7,456 nucleotides of DNA from Planctomycetota bacterium. GTDB taxonomy: Bacteria; Planctomycetota; UBA11346. Under the pieces are notes generated by a model. The model was not told where the DNA came from. It worked only from the letters and a program-made list of their open reading frames with translations, and did no database searches. The position numbers were made by a program, and so were the translations under genes. Positions 1 to 6,075 of the stretch are shown here, in pieces; position 1 is the stretch's first letter; every line of letters starts with the position of its first letter. Location: the NCBI GenBank assembly GCA_947470885.1, contig CANIXE010000107.1, positions 1 through 7,456 on the forward strand, written 5' to 3'.

Positions 1-42
1 ATTCGAAGGCAATCAATGTCTTGGTTTCTCAGAAGTTCATGA

Positions 43-74
43 AGAACCCCCGGTGGAAATCCACCGGGGGTTCT
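43..74 (+). terminator. Strong GC-rich hairpin, probable intrinsic terminator
   Basis: A perfect 14-base-pair stem (43-56 with 61-74) closes a four-base AAAT loop. The stem contains runs of five C and five G. On the plus strand it is followed by a T-rich but interrupted tail (GCTTTATT), which fits termination of a plus-strand gene entering from the left. On the minus strand, where it lies 33 bases past the RRM stop codon, there is no good U-tract. It may still work in both directions by stem strength alone. A TGA at 40-42 in plus frame 1 lies directly before the stem and could end the upstream gene, but only 13 codons are visible, so I do not call that gene. Confidence 0.7.
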
Positions 75-82
75 GCTTTATT

Positions 83-100
83 CATCCTCGTGGGAGGATG
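83..100 (-). other. Small inverted repeat just after the RRM gene
   Basis: CATCCTC at 83-89 and GAGGATG at 94-100 form a perfect 7-bp stem with a four-base loop. It starts six bases past the TGA stop (107-109) of the minus-strand RRM gene, between that stop and the stronger hairpin at 43-74. In the RRM transcript the two hairpins would stand in tandem, separated by a short A-rich spacer. It could protect the 3' end or help termination. It has no U-tract, so a terminator role is only inferred. Confidence 0.4.
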
Positions 101-106
101 AGTCGC

Positions 107-487
107 TCAGTAGCGATCGCCGCCGCCGCGATCGTTGCCGTAGCCGCCGCGGCTTCCGCCGCCGCTACGACCGCCGCGATCACCGCCGCCGCCGAACCCG
201 CCTCCGCCGCCTCCGCCGCCGAATCCACCGCCGCCGCCGCCCGGGGGCTTCGGTTCAGCAGCGCGAACGCGCAGGGGGCGTCCGTCGCAGTCAGCGCCGT
301 TCAGGGCCTGAATAGCAGCGTCGCCTTCCGGCTTGCTGCCCATGGTGACGAAACCGAAACCGCGGCTACGGCCGGTTTCGCGATCCATGACGACCTTGGC
401 GCGGGCCACGTTGCCGTGGGACGCGAAGAGGCCTTTGAGGCCGTCGTCGTTGATGGACCAGGGGAGATTGCCTACGTAGAGTTCCAC
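107..487 (-). CDS. Glycine-rich RRM-type RNA-binding protein
   Basis: This 126-residue protein has a single N-terminal RNA recognition motif (about residues 1-76) and a glycine-rich tail (83-126). RNP2 is LYVGNL at residues 3-8 and RNP1 is RGFGFVTM at 42-49, with the aromatic residues that stack on RNA bases in both. The tail is nearly pure glycine broken by Phe, then Arg/Gly/Asp/Tyr repeats resembling RGG boxes. Bacterial proteins of this build bind single-stranded RNA and are often cold- or stress-induced (family knowledge). The start is GTG at 485-487, preceded by GAGGT (minus strand, 492-496) four bases upstream. No ATG lies near it. The gene stands alone, divergent from prfB. Two hairpins in its leader suggest control at the RNA level. 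The class is confident; the specific RNA targets are unknown. Confidence 0.93.
   Translation of the reverse strand: MELYVGNLPWSINDDGLKGLFASHGNVARAKVVMDRETGRSRGFGFVTMGSKPEGDAAIQALNGADCDGRPLRVRAAEPKPPGGGGGGFGGGGGGGGFGGGGDRGGRSGGGSRGGYGNDRGGGDRY
110..241 (-). repeat. GGN-codon repeat coding for the glycine-rich tail
   Basis: Codons 83-126 of the RRM gene are mostly GGN, giving a run of G6-F-G8-F-G4 followed by Arg/Asp/Ser/Tyr-spaced glycine pairs. On the plus strand this reads as CCG/CCT trinucleotide repeats. Such tracts change length by slippage and are prone to assembly error. At the protein level the tail is probably disordered and may add nonspecific RNA binding or self-association. Confidence 0.75.
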
Positions 488-500
488 ACTAACCTCGATC

Positions 501-519
501 GGGCACCAGAGTGGTACCC
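501..519 (-). promoter_or_regulatory. Leader hairpin just upstream of the RRM ribosome site
   Basis: Positions 501-508 and 512-519 form an 8-bp stem with a three-base loop. On the minus strand the one imperfect pair is a U-G wobble; on the plus strand the same pair would be a C-A mismatch. The fold is therefore better in the RRM transcript. It ends four bases before the GAGGT ribosome site (492-496), close enough to affect ribosome loading. A role in translational control is inferred. Confidence 0.5.
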
Positions 520-528
520 ATACTGTGA

Positions 529-546
529 AGATACCGGAGGGTATCT
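529..546 (-). promoter_or_regulatory. Second leader hairpin of the RRM mRNA
   Basis: AGATACC (529-535) and GGTATCT (540-546) form a perfect 7-bp stem around a four-base loop. It lies nine bases further upstream than the 501-519 hairpin in the RRM transcript, so the leader would carry two stacked stem-loops. Because it is a perfect DNA palindrome it could instead be a protein-binding operator. Confidence 0.4.
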
Positions 547-631
547 GGGAGAGACACCGCTAGAAGCGATGCGAGCAGGACTATAACAAGCCTTTCCCGG
601 TTGGCTACCAAAAAATCGGGTTGCCCGCCGG

Positions 632-682
632 ATGCGTTGCAGAAGCTGTTCTCCCATTTCCAGCGGGGTGCATCGTGGGTGA
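632..682 (+). other. Possible 16-codon leader frame ending in UGA over the prfB start
   Basis: An ATG at 632 opens 16 codons ending in TGA at 680-682, in the +2 frame relative to prfB. It overlaps the prfB GTG start (675-677) by eight bases. A ribosome ending at this UGA would stand directly on the prfB start, and UGA is the stop codon RF2 reads. No clear Shine-Dalgarno site precedes the ATG, and a frame this short can arise by chance. Treat it as a hypothesis, not a gene. Confidence 0.15.
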
Positions 683-1805
683 GTTGCGGGATCGTTTGCT
701 CGTCCTTGAACGCAAGGTGGGGGACTTCGCCAAGGTGGTGTCCATCGAGGCCAAGCGGGTGCAGATCGCCCGCCTGGAAAGCCGGATGGGCGAGGCGGAC
801 TTCTGGAATGACCAACAGCGGGCCCAGGTCCAGGTGGGCGAATTGAAAGCCCTCAAGGTCATCGTTGATCCCTACACCGCCCTGCAGCAGACGGTCAAGG
901 ATGCGGTGGAGCTGTGCGAGATGGCCGAGTCCGAGTCCGACCAAGGCAGCCTGGCGGATCTGCAGCAAGAAGCCCTACGCATCGCTGCAGATTACGATCG
1001 CCTGGAACTCAGCCTGGCCCTGTCCGGGAAGTATGATCGGGCCAATGTGTTCATGACCATCCACCCCGGTGCGGGCGGCACGGAAAGCTGCGACTGGGCG
1101 GAAATCCTGTATCGGATGTACATCAACCATTGCCAGAAGGCCGGCTTCCAGATCGAACTGCTGGACATGCTCCCCGGTGAAGGCGCCGGCTTGAAGAGCT
1201 GCACGGTGAAGATCAGCGGGCCGAATGCCTATGGCATGCTGAAATCGGAGATGGGTACCCACCGCCTGGTGCGGATCAGCCCCTTCGACAGCAGTGCCCG
1301 GCGGCACACCAGCTTCACCGCCGTGGAAATCACTCCGGAATTGGCGGATGTGGAAGAGGTGAAGCTGGACGACAAGGAATTGCGCATCGACACCTACCGG
1401 GCCAGCGGCGCCGGCGGCCAGCACGTCAACAAAACCGATTCCGCGGTGCGGGTGACCCACATTCCCACCGGGGCGTTCGTCGCCTGCCAGAACGAGCGCA
1501 GCCAGGTCCAGAACAAGGCCACGGCGATGAAGATGCTGGCGGCCAAGCTTCAGCAGATGAAGGACGCGGAACGCCTGGACGAACTGTCCGACATGCGGGG
1601 CGATCGGGGCACCATCGCCTGGGGCCATCAGATCCGCAGCTACGTGATGATGCCCTACCAGATGGTGAAGGACCTGCGCACCGGTCACGAGACCAGCCAG
1701 ATCCAGAACGTCCTCGACGGCGATCTGCAACCCTTCGTCGACGCCTACCTGCGCTGGCAGCTGGCCGGCCGCCCGGACCGAAAAGCCGCCGCCCGGGACG
1801 ACTAA
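675..1805 (+). CDS. prfB: Peptide chain release factor 2 (RF2)
   Basis: RF2 recognises UAA and UGA stop codons in the ribosomal A site and triggers hydrolysis of peptidyl-tRNA. The 376-residue product has the N-terminal helical domain, the SPF anticodon-like tripeptide (202-204, in ISPFDSSARRHTSF) that marks RF2 rather than RF1, and the catalytic GGQ loop (247-249, in SGAGGQHVNKT). I chose GTG 675 because it places SPF and GGQ within three residues of their E. coli positions. The site before it is weak (GGGGTG, 665-670). An in-frame TTG at 621 would add 18 residues with no family likeness. The CTTTGA programmed +1 frameshift of most bacterial prfB genes is absent, so the gene is one continuous frame. 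The C-terminal tail is about ten residues longer than in E. coli. The helicase gene follows nine bases after the stop. Confidence 0.96.
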   Translation: MGELRDRLLVLERKVGDFAKVVSIEAKRVQIARLESRMGEADFWNDQQRAQVQVGELKALKVIVDPYTALQQTVKDAVELCEMAESESDQGSLADLQQEALRIAADYDRLELSLALSGKYDRANVFMTIHPGAGGTESCDWAEILYRMYINHCQKAGFQIELLDMLPGEGAGLKSCTVKISGPNAYGMLKSEMGTHRLVRISPFDSSARRHTSFTAVEITPELADVEEVKLDDKELRIDTYRASGAGGQHVNKTDSAVRVTHIPTGAFVACQNERSQVQNKATAMKMLAAKLQQMKDAERLDELSDMRGDRGTIAWGHQIRSYVMMPYQMVKDLRTGHETSQIQNVLDGDLQPFVDAYLRWQLAGRPDRKAAARDD

Positions 1806-1814
1806 GGTCCGCCG

Positions 1815-4800
1815 ATGGCCATCGCCAACCCCCGCATCGCCGCGCTCTACCACCAGCTCCACGCCCTGGTGCTGGCGGACATGCACTGGGGCTATGCCGG
1901 GCGCAGTTCGTTGACGGTGGTTCCGGCAGTCGAGGAAGGTGGGCTCATCACCGTCAGTGCCCAATGGCTGGACTTGATCTCCAGCCGGGCCCAGCAGCCC
2001 CGGATCACCATCGCCGCCGGCGAGGACGAGCGCTTCCGCTTGGGCCTGATCTGCAGCTGTGGCTTCACCCGGAAGTTGGCCAAGCCCGGGGCTCTCTGCC
2101 AGCACACCTGGACCTTGGCCCGGGAACTGAGCCATCGTCTGGAGCATCGCCACTGGAAGGACCTTGGTCCGATCCGGGATCTCCTGGGAATCGGCGCCGA
2201 CGAGGAGGCCCTCGCCCTGTTGGAAACCCTGGAGATCGACCTCGCCACCGCCGAGCGTCTGGACCATGTGGAGGCTCCCAAGACTCCGGACCGCCGACTG
2301 GTGTGGATCATCGATCTGGAATCCCATATCCACTTGCGTCCTGGCACCCAATCGCCGATCCGCACTGGCTGGAGCAAACCCAAGCACGTTCGCGAACTGT
2401 CCCCCTTGTTGGTGCTGCCCAGTACCGAGGCCGACCGCCACCTGCTGTCCGCCATCGCCGCCGGTCGGGTTGAGCCCATCCTCCGCCGCTACGCCACCTG
2501 GGCGCCCCTGCTTTCCCAGGGCAATCTGGTGGATCCTGAAGGCCATGAGCTGTCCGGAAATCTTGCCTCGTTGACCCTGCGGATGGCCGATGAACCGGGC
2601 GGCGGTTATCGTCTGATCAGCCCGGAACTGGAGGCGAAGTCCGGGTGGAAGCAGCTTATCGGCGAGGATGTCGTGGTCCTCCAGGGATCGGAAGGGCTGC
2701 TGGCCCTGGCCGCCACCCGGGGGCAGACGGCAGCCCTGGCCCGGCTGCGCCGGCAGCCCTTGGTGATCCCGGAAAGTTTGGTGGGAGCGCCCCGCCTACA
2801 TGCCGTGGTTGCCCGTCTGGGGGTCGCCCCCCCGGGGGAGATCGCCAGCAAGGAAGAACCCGCGAATTGCCAGTCCGGGGTGTTCATCGAGCGGGTCGGC
2901 CCCACCCTGGAGATCGAGTTCCAGGCCAATCCCCTGGTGGGCGGCCCGTGGTTCCCCATCGGCCAGGGCCAGCCCCTGGTGTCGGCCAAGGGACCGGATG
3001 GCGCCTGGCGCCATGTTCGGCGCATGCCCGCTGAGGAGCACGCCCAGGGCCGAGCTCTTGCCGGAAGGCTGGGCCTGCCCGTGGACGACCGGGCGGATTA
3101 CCGCTGGCTGGTCAGCGGCGCCCGGGCCCTGGATGTGGTCGCTGCCTTGACCGAGCACGGCATCACCGCCCAGTGGAAGGGCACGCCGATGTCCGTCCAC
3201 GACGCCACGGTGTCCGACCTGGCGGTGAAGATCAGCAAGAAGCGGGACTGGCTGCAACTGGAAGGCGGCGTGGCCATCGACGGCCAGGTGGTGGCCCTGG
3301 CCCAGATCCTGGAAGCCCTGCGTCAGAAGCGGGGCTTCGTGGCCGTCGGCCACGACAAGCTGCTGCGCCTCCACGGCGATTTGAAACGCCGCCTGGAACT
3401 GCTGGGGGCCGCCGCCGATGATGGCGCCCAGGCCCCGGCCCTGGCCGCGCCGTTGGTGTTGGAGGCTCTGGATGGCTTGACCAACCACAGCGGCGATGCC
3501 GCTTGGTCGGCCCTCCAGGAACGCCTGGCCGCCGCCGAGGGCGTGGACACCGCCCTGCCTCCGGGCCTCCACGCCGAGCTGCGTCATTACCAGCGGGATG
3601 GCTACGCCTGGATGTGCCGCCTGGCCCATTGGGGGGCCGGTGCGGTCCTCGCCGACGACATGGGCCTGGGCAAGACGGTGCAGACCATCGCCATGCTCGC
3701 CCGCCGGGGACCCCTGGGACCCCAGCTGGTGGTCTGCCCCACCAGCGTCGAGCCCAACTGGGAGGACGAGCTGAAGCGTTTCGCCCCGTCGCTGTCGGTG
3801 CGCCGGTTCCGGGACGAGCGGGATCTGATCGCACCGATGATGAATGAGGTTGTCCTGGTCAGCTACCAGTTGGCCCATCGCGGGGTCGAGCGCCTGGGGG
3901 CGATCACCTGGGCCAGCCTGATCCTGGATGAAGCCCAGATGGCGAAGAACGCCGCGGCGAAACGCACCGCAGCCCTGGCGACCCTGCCCGCGGACTGGCG
4001 CCTGGCCCTCACCGGCACGCCGGTGGAGAACCGCCTGGGGGAACTCTGGTCGATCATGCACTTGGTGGTTCCCGGCCTGCTGGGTTCCGGCGAACGCTTC
4101 CGCACCCGCTTCGCCAAGCCCATCGAGGCGGACCACGATCCCCAAGCTGCAGAGGCCCTGCGCCAGCGGATCCGTCCGTTCGTCCTCCGTCGCACCAAGG
4201 AGCAGGTTCTCACCGAGCTGCCGGCGAAAACCGAGATCGTTCGCCATGTCGAGCCCAGCCCGGACGAGCGCCGCCTGGTGGAGGCCGAGCGGGCCCGGGC
4301 CCTGGCGGACTTGGAATCGGGCAAGGGCAAGGACGGCAAGGGCGGCCAGCGCATCGCCATTCTCGCCGCCCTCACCCGCCTGCGCCAGCTGGCCTGCGCG
4401 CCCCAGCTGGTGGTTGCGGATTCCCAGATTCCTTCCACGAAGATCGCCGCCTTGACCGAGCTGGTCCATGAACTGCGGGCCCAGGGCCATCGCCTGTTGG
4501 TGTTCAGCCAGTTCACCAGCTTCCTGGATCTGGTGGAAACCGCCTGGGCCGGTGCGGGCCTGGCCTGGCTGCGCCTGGACGGCAGCACCCCGGCGAATGC
4601 CCGGCGGGATTTGGTGGCCCGCTTCCAGGGCGGCGAAGGGGACGCCTTCCTGCTCTCGTTGAAGGCCGGTGGCACCGGGCTGAACCTCACCGCCGCCAGC
4701 TACGTCATCCACCTGGACCCATGGTGGAACCCCGCCAGCGAGGACCAGGCCAGCGACCGGGCCCATCGCATGGGCCAGACCAAGCCAGTGACCATCATCC

Positions 4801-4985
4801 GCCTGGTCAGCACCGGCAGTGTCGAAGAACGCATCCTCGCCCTGCACGCCGAGAAGCGGGACCTCATCGACGCCGTCCTCGCCGGCAGCGACGCCGCTGC
4901 CACCCTCAGCGAGGCGGATCTGCTGGGCCTCCTCCGGGGCGGGGTTGCCCCATCGGGCGAAGCGCCGACCGCGTCGGAGGGCTAA
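1815..4985 (+). CDS. SWIM zinc-finger SNF2-family DEAD/DEAH-type helicase
   Basis: This 1056-residue ATPase belongs to the bacterial SWI2/SNF2 group, which moves along duplex DNA and displaces bound proteins. The N-terminus carries a SWIM zinc motif CxCx12CxH (C80, C82, C95, H97). Residues about 120-580 match no motif I can name and probably hold the bacterial SNF2-associated region. The ATPase core begins at LRHYQ (589). Motif I is DMGLGKT (615-621), motif II is DEAQ (705-708), motif III is TGTP (733-736), and the second lobe has FSQF (897-900), KAGGTGLNL (950-958) and RAHRMGQ (982-988) with the arginine finger. All motifs are intact, so it should be active. DEAQ in place of DEAH is common in bacterial members. 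The start ATG has AAGG at 1804-1807, overlapping the prfB stop, so translation is probably coupled. Its cellular task (repair, transcription recycling or other) cannot be read from sequence. Confidence 0.94.
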   Translation: MAIANPRIAALYHQLHALVLADMHWGYAGRSSLTVVPAVEEGGLITVSAQWLDLISSRAQQPRITIAAGEDERFRLGLICSCGFTRKLAKPGALCQHTWTLARELSHRLEHRHWKDLGPIRDLLGIGADEEALALLETLEIDLATAERLDHVEAPKTPDRRLVWIIDLESHIHLRPGTQSPIRTGWSKPKHVRELSPLLVLPSTEADRHLLSAIAAGRVEPILRRYATWAPLLSQGNLVDPEGHELSGNLASLTLRMADEPGGGYRLISPELEAKSGWKQLIGEDVVVLQGSEGLLALAATRGQTAALARLRRQPLVIPESLVGAPRLHAVVARLGVAPPGEIASKEEPANCQSGVFIERVGPTLEIEFQANPLVGGPWFPIGQGQPLVSAKGPDGAWRHVRRMPAEEHAQGRALAGRLGLPVDDRADYRWLVSGARALDVVAALTEHGITAQWKGTPMSVHDATVSDLAVKISKKRDWLQLEGGVAIDGQVVALAQILEALRQKRGFVAVGHDKLLRLHGDLKRRLELLGAAADDGAQAPALAAPLVLEALDGLTNHSGDAAWSALQERLAAAEGVDTALPPGLHAELRHYQRDGYAWMCRLAHWGAGAVLADDMGLGKTVQTIAMLARRGPLGPQLVVCPTSVEPNWEDELKRFAPSLSVRRFRDERDLIAPMMNEVVLVSYQLAHRGVERLGAITWASLILDEAQMAKNAAAKRTAALATLPADWRLALTGTPVENRLGELWSIMHLVVPGLLGSGERFRTRFAKPIEADHDPQAAEALRQRIRPFVLRRTKEQVLTELPAKTEIVRHVEPSPDERRLVEAERARALADLESGKGKDGKGGQRIAILAALTRLRQLACAPQLVVADSQIPSTKIAALTELVHELRAQGHRLLVFSQFTSFLDLVETAWAGAGLAWLRLDGSTPANARRDLVARFQGGEGDAFLLSLKAGGTGLNLTAASYVIHLDPWWNPASEDQASDRAHRMGQTKPVTIIRLVSTGSVEERILALHAEKRDLIDAVLAGSDAAATLSEADLLGLLRGGVAPSGEAPTASEG

Positions 4986-4986
4986 C

Positions 4987-5769
4987 ATGAAGCTCGCCTG
5001 GCTGTTGATCCTGACCACCCTCAAGCGCCGGCTGGCCTACCGGGGCGACTTGCTGATCCAGGGCTTGGACGAGATCCTTCGCGGCCTGGTGGCTTTGGCG
5101 ATGTTGGAGGTCTACAGCGCCAAGACCCCGGCCCTGGCGGGCTGGTCCCATGACCAGCTGTTGTTCGTCCTGGGCTTCAGCCTGGTGCCCATCGGCCTGT
5201 TCCACGCCTTCTGCGGAAACCTCTACCAACTGTCGTCCACTTACATCATCAACGGCAACCTGGACCGAGTCCTCCTGCGACCCTACCCCAGCTTCCTCCA
5301 GATCTGCCTCGACCGGATCGCCGTCGAGGATCTTTCCGGGGTGGTCCTGGGCCTTGGCCTGATGCTCACCGCGGCTTTGCGCCTGCCGGGCTTCGCCTGG
5401 GATCCCGGGCACCTGCTCCTGCTGGCGGTGATGCTGCTGTCCGCCTTCGGGGTGGTGATAGCGGTGTTCATGGCCTTCGCCGCCACCGGCTTCTGGTTCG
5501 AGGACCGGGTGGGCATGGTCCCGCCGGTCTACAACCTCATGGAGTTCGGTCGTTGGCCCAACGGCATCTATCATCCGGCGCTGAAGCTGCTGATCACCTG
5601 CGTCATTCCTTTCAGCTTCGTCGCTTTCTATCCCGCCAGCCTGTTTCTGGGGGGCGACACTCCCTGGTTCCCCGCCCTGCTGACTCCCTTGGTCGCCGGG
5701 GGCGCCCTCCTCCTGGCGAGCGGTCTGTGGACCCGGGGCATCCGGCGCTACGAATCAGCGGGAAGCTGA
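4987..5769 (+). CDS. ABC-2 type transporter permease (PF06182-like)
   Basis: A 260-residue inner-membrane protein with about six hydrophobic segments, near residues 28-42, 56-76, 115-132, 140-168, 200-222 and 228-248. The stretch GNLDRVLLRPYPSF (90-103) followed by ED (114-115), then GRWP (188-191) and FYPASLFLG (214-222), matches the ABC2_membrane_6 (DUF990, COG3694) permease family as I know it. These proteins form the channel of ABC exporters together with an ATPase and usually a second permease. Neither partner is in this window, so the substrate is unknown. The ATG is one base past the helicase stop and has a strong GGAGG site (4976-4980) six bases upstream, inside the helicase gene. Longer in-frame starts would overlap the helicase and lack family likeness. 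Confidence 0.9.
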   Translation: MKLAWLLILTTLKRRLAYRGDLLIQGLDEILRGLVALAMLEVYSAKTPALAGWSHDQLLFVLGFSLVPIGLFHAFCGNLYQLSSTYIINGNLDRVLLRPYPSFLQICLDRIAVEDLSGVVLGLGLMLTAALRLPGFAWDPGHLLLLAVMLLSAFGVVIAVFMAFAATGFWFEDRVGMVPPVYNLMEFGRWPNGIYHPALKLLITCVIPFSFVAFYPASLFLGGDTPWFPALLTPLVAGGALLLASGLWTRGIRRYESAGS

Positions 5770-5778
5770 GGAGTCACC

Positions 5779-6018
5779 ATGCGCCGGAATCGACATGATG
5801 ATGGACTGATCCTGGCGGGCGTGGTGGCGGCGGTGGCGGTGTTGCTTCTCTGGGGCTCGCCTCTTTTGCGGGGAATGTTTCCCGTTCCGGTGGTTCCTGG
5901 GGATTCCGGGGCCAAGCCAGTGGTCGTCGGCGACCACCAGAACGATCTCGAAGCCCAGGCCCGGAGAGCGGATTTGGCGGTTCCAATGCAGATCCGGGGT
6001 AAGGTAAGCGGACGCTGA
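5779..6018 (+). CDS. Small single-pass membrane protein, unknown function
   Basis: A 79-residue protein I do not recognise. It has a charged, positively biased N-terminus (MRRNRHDD), one hydrophobic segment at about residues 9-27 and then a polar, proline- and charge-containing tail of about 50 residues. This is the build of a signal-anchored protein with its C-terminal part outside the cytoplasm. There are no cysteines, so it is not a lipoprotein. The ATG has a strong GAGGAG site (5768-5773) that overlaps the TGA stop of the permease, with five bases of spacing, which supports real translation and coupling to the permease. It could be an accessory subunit of that transporter, or a periplasm-facing partner of the chemoreceptor downstream. 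Both are inferred from position only. Confidence 0.7.
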   Translation: MRRNRHDDGLILAGVVAAVAVLLLWGSPLLRGMFPVPVVPGDSGAKPVVVGDHQNDLEAQARRADLAVPMQIRGKVSGR

Positions 6019-6029
6019 GTCGGGTGGAC

Positions 6030-6059
6030 TTGACGGAGGGAGAATTTTTGGGGTATACC
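6030..6059 (+). promoter_or_regulatory. Candidate sigma70-like promoter before the chemoreceptor
   Basis: TTGACG at 6030-6035 and TATACC at 6054-6059 are separated by 18 bases, in the 57-base gap before the chemoreceptor gene. The expected RNA start would fall near 6066, inside the GGCGGAG ribosome site (6062-6068), leaving a leader of only about ten bases. That is tight, so the match may be fortuitous. Confidence 0.35.
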
Positions 6060-6060
6060 C
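6051..6060. promoter_or_regulatory. Perfect 10-base palindrome, possible operator
   Basis: GGGTATACCC is a perfect DNA palindrome that covers the candidate -10 element and ends two bases before the chemoreceptor ribosome site. A repressor bound here would block the promoter. No second copy was noticed in the window, and no known regulator matches it to my knowledge. Confidence 0.3.
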
Positions 6061-6075
6061 TGGCGGAGTCACGCC

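Larger units (their letters stand above)
488..674. promoter_or_regulatory. Divergent intergenic region between the RRM gene and prfB
   Basis: This 187-base stretch must hold the promoters of both neighbours, unless prfB is read from elsewhere. The only AT-rich stretch that looks like a -10 is around 580-587 (TATAGT on the minus strand, TATAAC on the plus strand), but neither has a -35 at good spacing: the nearest minus-strand candidate, TTGGTA at 606-611, is 20 bases away. The side nearer the RRM gene contains two hairpins. The side nearer prfB contains a short open frame (632-682) and a weak G-rich ribosome site before GTG 675. No tRNA or other recognisable RNA gene is seen. Confidence 0.45.

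Noticed and set aside
1..42. C-terminal end of an upstream plus-strand gene, stopping at TGA 40-42
   Set aside because: Only 13 codons are visible and the other two plus frames are also open here, so no frame can be preferred, although a stop directly before the terminator is suggestive.
113..120. GCGATCGC, the octamer that is over-represented in many cyanobacteria
   Set aside because: I noticed only one copy, inside a repetitive coding tail, so it says nothing about the organism.
53..586. A 177-codon plus-strand frame across the RRM gene
   Set aside because: Its alanine-rich translation is the complement of the GGN glycine repeat, and it starts inside the terminator hairpin.
621..674. An 18-residue N-terminal extension of RF2 from TTG 621
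   Set aside because: No ribosome site precedes it, the residues do not resemble RF2, and GTG 675 gives the family's normal length and motif spacing.
975..2546. A 523-codon open frame on the minus strand
   Set aside because: It lies antisense to prfB and the helicase, whose families are certain. Long antisense frames are expected where third codon positions are almost all G or C. Its translation is low-complexity with no domain.
2827..2838. Run of seven C followed by five G in the helicase gene, a possible frameshift site
   Set aside because: The reading frame is intact through it and all downstream motifs are present; it matters only as a place prone to sequencing error.
2796..5024. A 742-codon open frame on the minus strand
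   Set aside because: It is a shadow of the helicase gene for the same reason; the product is rich in Gly, Gln, Ala and His with no recognisable motif.
1815..6018. An anti-phage defence island built on the SNF2 helicase
   Set aside because: No methyltransferase, nuclease, phospholipase or other known defence partner is present, and the neighbours are housekeeping or transport genes.
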